DNA of 64,000 nt from Tenodera sinensis (lineage: Eukaryota > Arthropoda > Insecta > Mantodea > Mantidae). The position numbers and the translations under genes were made by a program. How positions within the stretch are numbered: position 1 is the stretch's first letter; every line of letters begins with the position of its first letter. The DNA is taken from NCBI GenBank assembly GCA_030765045.1, contig CM060970.1, forward strand, positions 54,987,076-55,051,075, read 5' to 3'. Positions 33,900 through 45,075 of the stretch are shown here, piece by piece. The notes under the pieces were generated by a model. That model did not search any database, had not been told where the DNA came from, and saw nothing but the letters and a program-made list of their open reading frames with translations.

Positions 33900-35147
33900 G
33901 TAAGATGATTTAAGCGATAAGGAGACATTAATAATGGGGGTGTAACAGGAGCAATATGTTTTCACACTTTTGTTTTCTCCTTCTGTCCCCCTGTTACACA
34001 TTCTGATCTGCTTTGTTGTGCCCCATGTGAATACACTTTCCTAAGTTTTAATATTTGTGTGAGTGTGAATAAGGTTTCATTAAGAAGGCAGTCAAGAGAT
34101 GAGTTCTTGTACTCAGGGAATTACAAAACAAGGTGTATATATTTGAAAAAGATTACAAATATTGAAGTTTAATGCAGCTAGGAAACATTATATACCAGCA
34201 TTTGTGCAACCTTCCATAGTGTAATCTTTGAATACCAGGATGTAATAACATAAAAACATGCATAAGAACTAATATATGTATAATATTTTGTGTATTTCTA
34301 CTAGCAGCACTGTAGTAGGACACAGTAGGAACTTTCCTTGTATCTTCAAGCATTCCATACTTCCAGATCATTCTTTCATTACTGTTAGCACTGTGCTAGC
34401 ATTACACCTTAATGAGGTTAGGCAGTACACTCTAAAAACCAGTTTCTATTTGAGCTACACAATATCAGATGTTACATTACTTCACTATTTGTATCTGACA
34501 CATGTTTGAACTGTGAGAATGCTCTGAGAATTTGCTTGACAAACCAGTTATGGCTTACACTATAGCTAAAAACTATGACTTGGTATTGCAAGAGCATGGA
34601 ATCTTGTCAATTAGGTTTCATATAATTGCATTCATTACTTCAATACTCATCTCTTAGTACTTAAAACGTCTTTCAAACTGAGGTTTGTCATCTATCATTC
34701 TCTTCTCAAAGCAAGAAAATGGGCCAGGTTATTAAGAAGTATGAGAAAATTATGACAGTTTGTACTCTGAATAAATGTACGTAATTGATTCACAAGTTTA
34801 TAATGCTAGTTGAGAGGTTAAAAACTGGAAATATTTGTCATTTTAAGGTTAGGGTTTTTCAGCATGTTAACTTTGAGAAGTCATCTGAATTCATGTGTCT
34901 TTTAATGGTGTATTTGACTTTGGGTATAATTATCACTTCTCCATAATTCCTTAACAATAATAGCACAGGTATTCTAATATGAAATTCCAACAATACAGTA
35001 TACTCTGTCTTGCACTGGTCTTTGGAAAACTACACTTAGTTTCATATATATAAAATGTTCTCTCACAAAATAGACTTTATAATTCATCACCAACTTAATT
35101 TCTTATGAAATTGACTGAACTATCAACAAGCATTCATTTATCGTATT

Positions 35148-35310
35148 CCTTGTGGTGGACAAAGCGGCGCTGGGGTGGGGTTTCCTCCAGGTTCTCCGGT
35201 TTTCCCTGCCATCTCATTCCACCATTGCTCCATCTTCATTTCATGTATCATCGTGTCACTGCCTGCGTTGCCATATGTAGTAAAGGTGGGCGTTAAACAC
35301 CAAAAAAAAA
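35148..35310 (+). mobile_element. 5'-truncated SINE-like retroposon
   Basis: It contains GTGGACAAAGCGGCGCTGG, GGTTCTCCGGTTTTCCCTGC and CATTCCACCATTGCTCCATC, all close to 42725-42815, and ends in a run of A at 35303-35310. The tRNA-like head is missing. Confidence 0.7.
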
Positions 35311-36949
35311 TTGTATTTCTTTCTAGAAAATAATTGGCACATGTTGGGCTAGCTGCACTTAAGCATTATTCTGAATGTTATCATAAATTTAAACAGGAGT
35401 ATAATTTGAAGTTTTGTATTCATCTTGACTGGCTTCTAATGTGGTTGTTTTTAACTGTTTTCATATGTAAGCAACATCTACAGGAGTAGTATCAGAAGCG
35501 GCAGCAGAAACAACAGTGCATGGATTTCATGTGCGTGAGTGTGTATGTGTATTGTGTGCCTATTTTTCAATGTGAGGAAAGAAAACCACAAAATCATTTT
35601 AGCTATTGTCTTTACTTTGGGGAAATAAAAACAGAATAAAATATTAATTAAACTTCAGATATAGTTTTGGTATTGAGAAGAACAATTTATCCATTCTGTC
35701 TATTCGTTCAGCATAAAGAACAAAACAATGAAATGTGAGCTTTGACATGCTTTATTGTCTAAACGGCATGCACACATTAACCTTTCCCAAGCAAATGACA
35801 TAAATATATCCACAAATGTATTCAGTATCTCACGCGCTTAGTTCACATTGGAAATATGAAATATATAGAACACATGGTAGGAACCATCTTATTTAGATAG
35901 CAATATTTATCGATTGCTATAGTGTCATTAATTCCATAGTGCTATTTAACTCCATCAGTTATAATATACACTAGGCATTTATAGCAGGAAGAAATTAGGT
36001 CCATTTTAGAGTGCAATGATAAAGATTCCACTCAAGTGATATAAATGTCTCAACAGGATGCAGTTTATGTATAAATTTAGTGATAATTCTTAGAGTGATC
36101 ATTTCTGTAGGTGAAAAATAAGTGTGCCAAAGCACCAGGAAATATTAGTTTTGAGAGACACAGCACACTGTGAAATTGAGAAATAATTTTACTGTATAGT
36201 ACAAACACAGAAATTACTTTACAAATCTTAATTTTAATTAAAAAGCTTTGAAAAGCAGATTTTATAACATCACAGTTCACAAAATTTAGATATTAGTGCT
36301 TCAGCCATAGCTATGCTAATTTTTTTGTGGAATATCAATGCATTACAGACAATTTTTTCATAAATAAATGTTACAAAAACAAAACTGTAGGTCTATTAAT
36401 TTAGTTCTGAAGTAAATGTCATGTGCTGCTTATTGCTTCTTGATCATGCAAAAATTTCATCAGTTTTGGAGCATTTCCTGCACTTTATACTTTTAATTTT
36501 ACCAGAGTATTCATACCCAGAACAATTAAACTAACTTAAGTTCCCATTTTCACAAAATTATGGTTCACTGTATGAATATCCATAACATCAAAGCAAGTGG
36601 GAGGATTGGCAGAAGTGATATTTTAAGTCAAACAATCCATCATCAGTAATTTTTCTGAATAAGTTCAACGATGTCATAATCCAAAAGGTAGCACTGACAC
36701 TATTGTATCATCAATTATTGAAATCACCAAAATAATCAAAAATTTAATTCAGAAATTTGTAGGAAAGATTAAAAGGGGGGCCATTGCCATTTGTGGGGGC
36801 CATGTAGTGTTTCAAAATGTGAGATTGTCCCAAAAAAATTTAGTTTTTTGTCACCCTACTAATAATAGTAAAAATTTCTACTCGTGACAATTGCCTGATG
36901 TTGAGTGGATGACAGCATGAGCGTGTTTTTATATTCAGTGCATGTTCAT

Positions 36950-37015
36950 GCACATCCATCGGACTGCCTGTGGTGCCGTATATAGTATGCTAAACGCTAC
37001 AAAAACAAAACATCC
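36950..37015 (+). mobile_element. SINE 3' fragment
   Basis: TGGTGCCGTATATAGTATGC followed by TAAACGCTACAAAAACAAAA resembles the 3' end of the SINE bodies near 35270-35310. It is short and diverged. Confidence 0.4.
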
Positions 37016-37826
37016 ATCGGAAATTCATTGCATCGTTCTTTAAGTCATCGCTGAGATCCACCATCTGTGCTTAAGCATTGGTTCCATTGGCTCCAAGAGA
37101 CCAATGGACAGTACCGTAACCTAACTAAATTGAAAATGGAAGCTGCAGCTTTCATGATTTTAGTAGCTAAATTCATTCACAAATTGCATACAAATAGGAG
37201 AATAGCATGCAATGTTACCAAAATAAATTGAATAAATAATTCAAATTATTGGACTGCATGTAACAGAATTTAACTGCAATCCTAAATTATAAAAAATTTT
37301 TGTGCCTTCAGAATTAAGAATGTAAAATATTTGAATAATAAATGATTCAATAAGATTTCATCATAGCATGTAGTCATATGGCCATGTTGGCCATACAGCA
37401 CAAATCATGAACCATTCTTCAGTTCAGCAGAAAATGCATCCATTGCAATTCCATCGGTGGAATCCATTGCTCAGTTCCTTGAATTAAAAAGCTTCCCCTA
37501 TAACTGAGAAAGAACCAACAGCTTAAAATGTGTCAAATATAACTGCACACTAACTTTTATTACTACTGTAATTGGGATCATTTTTTCATTTATTACATAT
37601 ACACTATTTGGTAACATTTTCCAGCATTTAGATCCACATTCACATTTTAAATTTTGTTAATAAGTTCATAAATTGCTTTAAAAATTATTTTAAAACCCAA
37701 CCGCAAAAAGTATGGTATAAAAATGTGTGTAATTTATGTGCATGCTCTAATGGTGTATTCTTGGCAATATAAGAAGGAATAAAGAGAACTGTAAAGTAAA
37801 TGGAAAATCAGAATATTTTTTTGGGA

Positions 37827-37843
37827 GGGGGGGGGGGGGGGGG
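37827..37843 (+). repeat. G17 homopolymer
   Basis: Seventeen consecutive G, preceded by GGGA. It could form quadruplexes in the nascent RNA. Its exact length is prone to sequencing error. Confidence 0.8.
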
Positions 37844-38615
37844 AAATACAGGTCTTCTTGGGAAGGATTAATTCTCTTATAATTACTTTTCATTTTATGG
37901 AAGTTTGAAGACTTCTAAAATAGCTAGCTGTAAATACTAACAGAAGGCAAGAATGTACCATGTAATTTTGGTGTATTTTATATGCACCTTTAAGACACTT
38001 AAATACTTACTTCAATAGTTCCAGTTTAAATATCTATTTTAAAACAATTCATTGTTACAAATTTACTTAAGAAAAACTAAACGTATTCAACCTCAGTTCA
38101 GGGGCCTAATGACCAAGTTGTCGACAGGCCCTTAAACCCAACACGCTCACTCACCCTCAGTTCATTCCTTGGAGACACTGATAGCTTACAGGAATGATGC
38201 TACTGTTTAAATATGCCCTAAATAGCTGATTTTTACCAATATACTTATATAGAAAGTGGAAGCAAAAGATATAAATAGTCCATTTTATTTAAATAATTAA
38301 AATAGGTACTAAAGAGGGGGGTGTATAAGCTAAAAGAATTGTAACAGTTACTAATTCTTATTATCCAAAACAAAATATTGGATATTAAAAAGTGAATTGT
38401 GGTCTTCAAATAAATATTCTAATTTGTTCTCTGGATAAAATACTTGATGGCAATAAATGTTTGAAAGTCATTGATTGTTGGAAGCTGTAGTAAGATACAA
38501 AGAGTGTAAAATGTGTGTAACTAGCAGGAAGTGTATTGTTTCTGTTGTTGTTTCTGTTGTTCTTTTTGTAACGGATGAAGGTTAACTGTGTGTTTCTTCT
38601 GGCATTGCTGCTCAG

Positions 38616-38642
38616 TATGTTCTGGAACCACTTCAACACCAG
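38616..38642 (+). CDS. Ten-m: Ten-m 27-nt microexon (9 codons), probably alternative
   Basis: A strong pyrimidine-rich acceptor (tttcttctggcattgctgctcag) and a near-consensus donor (cag|gtaaga) enclose 27 nt. The segment is divisible by three, and its phase matches both neighbours, since they leave 2 bases and need 1. Inclusion inserts residues reading S-MFWNHFNT between FNE and SRSAVVRG at the boundary of the Cys-rich and Ig-like regions. Skipping leaves the frame intact. The insert is open in this phase and rich in aromatic residues, like real coding sequence. The insect Ten-m form I recall lacks such an insert here, which suggests alternative inclusion, but I cannot verify this without transcripts. 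Confidence 0.8.
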
Positions 38643-41092
38643 GTAAGACTATATCAGTGCGTGTAGAGCTAGATGATTTTATAAGGGAATGTTGTGTCAT
38701 TAAAATGCATATACGATATCTGTATGTAGATATGTTGTTTATTGTTGCATGATTTTACTTAATTTGGACCCAATGTTGTGTTTTCGTGCCTTTTCTGTTT
38801 GCTTTTGTCCTTGTCTTCTTTATTGTCTTGTATATTGTCATCTTGTTTGTTTCACACATTCTTTTCTATGTTCACTTGGCTATGAATTATTTTTAATGGA
38901 ACAAAGTGTACCTTCATGTAGTTTTTTTATGTTAAACACAGATGCATTTTCTCTTTAAACAGTTTGTTTTACCTCTAGATAAAAAGAGGCATTTTATTAA
39001 TGAAGTATGATATTTTGTAATTCTTAATGACGATCTTGCATTTTAAAGAGGTTTTTTTTATTTTAATCACAAACAATCTAGATGTATAACATTGAGCAAC
39101 AAACTGTTTGTGACTTTACCCTGCACTTGAAAACCTGAATTTGTAGTACCTAATTGCAGCTTTGTTTATATAATGCAAATTGTTGTTCACTTTTTCCCTG
39201 TTTATATTCACTGTTAAACAAATTTCAATGCAAGATTTAGTCATAATTGCAGCAACTTATAAGTTTTACATGATGTAGAGTGTGTGTATGATTTCATTAT
39301 CAAATAATTAACCCACTTAGTTGTAGAAGTTAGCATCCTAGCATTGGTCTATGATGAATGTATTTATCTTACCATTTTTGGCAGCATACCATATTAATGT
39401 GTTTTATTAAGAATCTCCAGTTTTGTTTTTCCATTACATTTTTAAATTTACTTAATTATCAAGATAGCTAACTTTTTCAAGATGTTAATAATCATGCATG
39501 AAATAAATTTGTATACTTTAAATAATATGACAAAATTAAATTCAATCTGCTGCAAGTATTTACACAATCTTATTCTTTCCAAGAGTAATGTAATTTTTAA
39601 CAGTAATAAAACAATTAATTTGTTAATTATTTTAAACTTGGGGAAGTTAGTTTCACTTTTGTTTATCCAAAACTCCACTTTAATGCCTCTTAGGAAATTT
39701 AGTTCCACCAAGCATTTATTAGTTAGGATGATAAGACTGCCTCCATAGCATAGTGGTAGCATGCCTGCCTCTGTCACAGAGGACCCGGGTTCAATCCCCG
39801 GTACTGGCTGGCATGTAGATTTTTCCCCACTGGGAGGTCTGGCACAGGGTGCACTTAGCCCTGTTAGGTCCCTGAGGGGCCAACTGAGGAACTACTTGAT
39901 AAAGAAGTAGCGAGCCCAGGCTGCGAAGGCTGCATAAGTGGCTGGGAGGGCTCTGGGTGCTGACCACATCCCACCCTCCAGTTCTGCATCCCACTCTTGA
40001 CACTTGTAGTGGGCAAAGGTGAGGAACAGCGGCTGGCCAGCAAGCCTTGGCTCACCAAGGGCTGTTGTGCTAGGATGATGATAAAGATGGTGATGGAATG
40101 AGGGGACCTAAAGCTTTATTCCATTGTACCTTGGGAAGCAGTTTAGCTCAAGTTAATGACTTACATAATAGCTACTGCTTTGCTTTGATAAAATCAAACC
40201 CAACTTTTATTTCTGTTTTATTCATTCAAATCAGATAAGCACCTATTTGTTCAGTCAATGAGTGACTTTATCATAGTTGTGGACGGTATCTCAAAATGTG
40301 TTTGACTAATCCAAAAACAAAGAAAGGAAAAAAAGACATAGTCCAAAACATATATGGCTTACATTTGCTATTAAATAACTTCTGAGAAAGAAATTAGCTC
40401 TCAAATAACGAGTATCAATAACTTGCAGCAAAACTGAGTAACCAAACTACTTAAATATTAAGTTTGAAAAGCATCTTTATATAATAAACCATTTCACAAG
40501 TTTTCTCAAATTTGAATTAATCTTTGCATTTCAAAGACTAATCCATAATTAATCTTTAAAAATTTAGAAATTAAAATGCTGTGTTACTGACTGCATTTTG
40601 TCTGTCAGTAAGGTACATTTCCAAATAGATTAGTCCAATCCATTTCTGCTTTGGGGTACCTCACATTGGCTAGTCCAAAAACTGTTATCCCTCTGCCAAA
40701 ACCTCCTCATATTCAGTTTTGGAATTGCTGTCCACCATCATTAACATAGTGAAAACTAAATAAATATTTAAATTATGTTCTTAAAATACATAGAAATCCT
40801 GTTAAAAATAAAAAAATAGTGCTTTTGAAATAATAGCTGCTATTACTTGACTGAAAACATTAGAAGATAATATTCTCTTATCTTGTAATTTCTGTATAAA
40901 ACAAATTAACAGGCAAGCTAGTTTATCACCAGATCTGTGTTTGCAGATTGTGACATTAAGTACCTTGTGGTACACCTTTGTGTAAGAATCATTCTATTAC
41001 TATTCCAAAAGGAGAAGTTAAGGGTAGGAAGCTGTTGTTATCCTAGGCTAACAAAGTGTTTGAACTTTTGCTCATGTATTTGATTCTTGCAG
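38643..41092 (+). other. Ten-m intron 8b
   Basis: This intron contains one tRNA-derived SINE (39741-40085). The remainder is AT-rich with no supported feature. Confidence 0.75.
39741..40085 (+). mobile_element. tRNA-derived SINE, long body
   Basis: The head has A-box TAGCATAGTGGTAGCATGCC and B-box GGGTTCAATCCCCGG, both well preserved. The GC-rich body of about 270 bp includes CCCTGAGGGGCCAACTGAGG and ends in an (ATG)n-like tail near 40072-40100. TAGGATGAT before the head (39724-39732) and at the tail may be the target duplication, but the simple repeat blurs it. Confidence 0.85.
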
Positions 41093-41309
41093 TCGATCAG
41101 CTGTGGTGAGAGGCCAAGTGGTCACTTCAATGGGAATGGGCCTGATGGGAGTGCGTGTGAGCACAAGTACCCCACTTGAGGGTTTCACGCTTACACGGGA
41201 AGATGGCTGGTTTGATCTCTTAGTGAATGGAGGAGGTTCTGTCACATTGCAGTTTGGCCGCAATCCTTTTCGACCACAGACCTACATTGTTAATGTTCCT
41301 TGGAATGAG
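41093..41309 (+). CDS. Ten-m: Ten-m exon: Ig/transthyretin-like domain, first half
   Basis: Acceptor tgattcttgcag and donor aatgag|gtatat bound the exon. The product reads SRSAVVRGQVVTSMGMGLMG, then EGFTLTREDGWFDLLVNGGG and SVTLQFGRNPFRPQ. This is the conserved beta-sandwich (carboxypeptidase-regulatory/transthyretin-like) that starts the globular head. It leaves in phase 0 after PWNE. Confidence 0.95.
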
Positions 41310-41431
41310 GTATATTCATTGCTCTTTTTATATTCTAAGATCTCAAATAATAGCTATTCAGTCTTGTGTACTTGCTTGTTAAGATTATATTCTTCTGACG
41401 AGTTCAGGATTTCAACAACTCTGAGAGGAAA

Positions 41432-41794
41432 TGAGTAGTTGGAAGTTTTCACGGCCGGAGTCAGAATTAGAACTAGAAATTACTTTTGGGCTTAGAAGCC
41501 ATGCTCTGCTGGACCACCTGGCATCCAATTCTTGAACATAAAAAAAGAAGCACAAATGCAGAGAAATCATGTAAACCAATTAGCAATCAGAGCAGAGAAG
41601 CCGTGCCCACCTAACACACACCTCCTGCTCAAGCTGCACTAATCTCCTGTGAGCAGCCTAGATATAAACATGATATCTCCAGCCAGCGATTCTGCTGTAA
41701 CTGAACCTTTGCTGAGAAGCTTAAGACCACGCCACTGACGATGTCCACTGCAGTTGTGGACAAAATGTCTGAACTTCTAATTTCTAGCTATAAT
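41432..41794. mobile_element. retroposon-like insertion of unknown class
   Basis: An exact 12-bp direct repeat TCTGAGAGGAAA flanks the segment (41420-41431 and 41795-41806). Near the borders, TCAGAATTAGAACTAGAAAT and ATTTCTAGCTATAATTCTGA form an imperfect inverted repeat. The interior is GC-richer than its surroundings, has no open frame and no clear A/B boxes. The long target duplication suggests target-primed insertion; the terminal inverted repeat would be odd for a SINE. Confidence 0.6.
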
Positions 41795-41924
41795 TCTGAG
41801 AGGAAAGTTTATAATTGTTAATTTCAATCATTTAACCCTTTCATGCCTGAATTATTTTGCCACATATGCCGTTCTTCCTCTAATTCGAAACCGGTTTAGA
41901 TTAGACAGTTTGGGAGACCTTCAG

Positions 41925-42150
41925 CCTGCTGGCTCGGATAGCCATGATCATTAAGGCAACACGTAGTGCACTGGCCATGCACTCAAAGCCTGAGATCATG
42001 AGTTCGAGTCTCGGCAACTGCAGTCAAATGTGCCTGTGGTAAAGGACGGGGCCCACGTAAAATAATTGGTGTGATGGCACGCGTGGATGATGACGGGGTA
42101 TCATTTGACTGCGGTTGCATGGACTTTGCTTCTTTCCTTATAAAAAAAAA
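41925..42150 (+). mobile_element. tRNA-derived SINE
   Basis: The head has an A-box region near 41956-41975 and B-box GAGTTCGAGTCTCGG; the body contains GGGGCCCACGTAAAATAATT and GCGTGGATGATGACGGGG and ends in an A run at 42143-42151. The same family occurs at 16179-16350 and 62028-62180. Confidence 0.75.
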
Positions 42151-42664
42151 CACTACAATATAAATTGTAAAAAAAAATAATTTTTTACACTCCAAAACGT
42201 CTCAAATATGTATTTTTAATTGGTGACAGACAGTATAACAAGAATATAGCAGAAAAAAAAGTTAAAACTAGTACAAATAGGAAAAAAAGTTATAAGACAC
42301 ACCAGGCATGTTAAGAGACAAGATAATCTGAACATACAGAAATTACACTGAAGTGAGTTAAATTAGGTTAAACTACCACTGCTCTTTAAAGTTCTCAATG
42401 CTTTTTCCTGAAATTTTTGTCAATTGTTCTATAAATCATGGCAATTATTTCAAGTGGCTACTTGTATTGTTAGCTTATGTAGCTGAATCTACAAAAATAT
42501 TTCATCTAGCAGAAAAATAATAAAATTGACTTAAAACATGTGAACTCAGGCACCTTTTTCTCAGAACAGTATGAAGGGTAGAACATGTATATATGTACAA
42601 TACATATTTGAACTTTCTGAACAATAATAATTTTATAATGTACATTATAGCTATTAAACCATTT

Positions 42665-43020
42665 GCACTGCGGCCGAGCTGTTAGTTTGCCTACCACCCA
42701 GGTGACCCAGGGACTCGCATGTGTTATTTGTGGTGAACAAAGCGGTGTCTGGGCAGGTTTTCTCTGGGTTCTCCGGCTTTCCCTGCCACTCATTCCACCA
42801 ATTGCTCCATCATCACCTTTCCAATCATCCATTTCATGTGCCTTTCATATCATTCTTTTCCTCACTATGATACCTCGTGCTTGATTGCCCACTCGCTTCC
42901 AGGTCTTCACTCTGATCCATAGGTTCCCCTGCTCCCTGGCAGGCATCTTACCCCAGGCACAGGCTTGTAAGTCCCAGGTGGTGTAAGTGCTACATAAAGG
43001 GGAGGTAATCCTGTAAAGAA
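42665..43020 (+). mobile_element. SINE with long body
   Basis: It starts with a tRNA-like CGGCCGAGCTGTTAGTTTGC and continues with AACAAAGCGGTGTCTGGGC, GGTTCTCCGGCTTTCCCTGC and CATTCCACCAATTGCTCCAT, which are shared with 35148-35310 and weakly with 12893-13130. It ends near TAAAGGGGAGGTAATCCTG. Confidence 0.65.
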
Positions 43021-43091
43021 CATTATTTATATTAAGAAAGCAACAAGATTGTAAATTTTCCACATTTTTACTACAAAGAAGTCAACAAAAA

Positions 43092-43640
43092 TTAGAGAAT
43101 GCTACAAAATGTTAACACAACTCCAAAAAGTTAATAAGACTGTTCATCTCCAATGGATTCCAGCACACTGTGGAGTCATGGGAAATGAAGCTGCAGACTC
43201 ACTTGCAAAGAAAGGCACAACAATAAAACAAAAGTCTAAATTCAATTTCTCATATTCCTCAATAAAACGCTTGATCATTAAAATTTTTCTCATTCATACC
43301 TACAAGAAATAGAAACAAATGCCAAAGATAAAAAATGGATTACACTACTTTCCAATCCAGATATAATCCCCCAGAGACCAAGGAAAACAGCGGTTGCAGC
43401 CTTCCGACTATTGACAAATCACGACTGCTTAGCAAGTCATCTCTACAGAATAGGTATCTCAGCTTCACCAATATGTGTCCTGTGTAACGATCCAGCAGAA
43501 ATGAACGAAGACCACTTGAAGACCTGTGAAGCATTAAGATCAGAAGAAACTACAGTTCAAAAGTATTGGAAAGCATGAATGCTAATGGCTTCATTGCCAG
43601 ATGCAAGGCACTAGAAAACAACAACAACAACTTTTTTGAC
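43092..43640 (+). mobile_element. LINE 3' fragment with RNase H domain
   Basis: The open frame reads LQWIPAHCGVMGNEAADSLA, a signature of the RNase H domain of I-group LINEs. A frameshift near 43310 moves the reading to another frame, which continues RPRKTAVAAFRLLTNHDCLA and a CCHC-like C-x2-C...H region to a TGA at 43576-43578. The 3' end is an (ACA)n tail at about 43613-43633. It is 5'-truncated and dead. The TGA corresponds to CGA in a sibling copy at 58995-59135. Confidence 0.85.
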
Positions 43641-44394
43641 TCTGCAGATAAATGGTTTCTAGTAAAGTGATATGCCTAACTAAATGATTGAGGTTCAGAA
43701 GATAGCTGATTGTGCTAAGAACAAGCATGTAAAAATGTGATTCTGTATTACAAGGTACAAGGTACATGAATGCATCCCACTAGAGTAACCTGGTTGACGA
43801 AAACATTAGCCAACCATGTTCTGTCAACTGTGATCATAATGAATGGTATGTAGGCAATATAATATCAGACTTATAAGATCATAACATGCTTATATATGCA
43901 AAAACAATGATTCTACCTGGATGTGAGGACAAGGGATAATATATCACTATCTCAACCATGAACTTGTTACCTAATTCACAGTTGTGTGGAAATGAATGCG
44001 ATAGGTGGGTTAGAGAGGCTGGGAGGGAAGTGCATATTTTAAATGCTGAGTGAAGAATGGAAGCAGGAAAGTCTCTTTCTGCCTGACCTTTGGATACAGA
44101 TACATTATTATAACAAGCAGCAGGCAGATTTAAGGGAACCTAGAAGTATTGGTAGTGTCATGCATCTCTATTTTAGAGGTTTTATTATAACAACATTAAT
44201 ACTTTTAAAAGAAATGCAGAGTGTTGTAAAAGTATACATGAGAGCCAACAATATTTACTACATAATTGCAGGCCTATTAGAATTTATTATGTAAGAAAAC
44301 CGTAAAAAGGTTTACATCTGAAATGCCATGTGACAATGACTATCCATTTGATCTCGTCTCAGAAGAGTAACACTAATTTATATGTGTATAGACT

Positions 44395-45075
44395 GCACAA
44401 TCATTGTACTTTCTATGCTTTCTTCATAAAGTTAAAATACATGGTGTAAGCATTATACGAATGCAATCCTTACACGAAGAATGAAGTGTTTAACACTGGC
44501 TGTGTTCACTTTCAGCGACTAGTGTTTGGTAATGGGAGCAAGAGTAAGTCTGAGCATATTGAAGCATGGCCATGTTATGCTGTTCGTAATTGAAAAGAAA
44601 TGAGAGGGGAAGGAGAGGAAACAAAAGTGATGCTGACACTGCAATGCAAACACCTACTCCAGTAAAAAAAGAACAAAAAACAATAATTAAAAAAAAAAGG
44701 AAGGAAAGAAAAAGTGACTATGGATTTATTGAATTAAAACTCGTCTGCTATTTACAAAAGCATTTATGATACTGTTAAATTGTGTGTACTTTTAAACTGG
44801 AGTTGATATTATCGGACTGCTGAATAAATCTGCAGCACGATTACCATTCTGTTCCATGAATGCAGTCACTTTTAGTTTAAAACCTGCTGTATAAGTTCTC
44901 TATTTCCCCATACAGTTTCACAAATAAGCACTCATTAGAATAACTATAAAAACAAAAATACTTACACAATTGAAGAATAAGACAGTTATTGATTTGGTAC
45001 GTGCTAACCAAAAGGTTCACATGCTAAGCTACTTCATTTGCTTATCACTTAGTCATAACTGCTAATCCCGTGCTT
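44395..45075 (-). repeat. dispersed repeat, copy B
   Basis: The longest copy of the repeat also seen at 4190-4640 (inverted) and 10130-10345 (direct). Blocks such as AGCGACTAGTGTTTGGTAAT and GCTTATCACTTAGTCATAAC align to those copies. No coding capacity is seen. Confidence 0.6.

Larger units (their letters stand above)
33900..38615 (+). other. Ten-m intron 8a
   Basis: This intron holds a SINE-like fragment at 35148-35310, a SINE 3' fragment near 36950-37015, a 17-bp G run at 37827-37843 and a short SINE-like block at 38095-38150. The acceptor before the microexon (cttctggcattgctgctcag) is strong. Confidence 0.75.

Noticed and set aside
39741..39812. possible tRNA gene
   Set aside because: Boxes are good, but no clean cloverleaf is seen and a SINE body follows directly.
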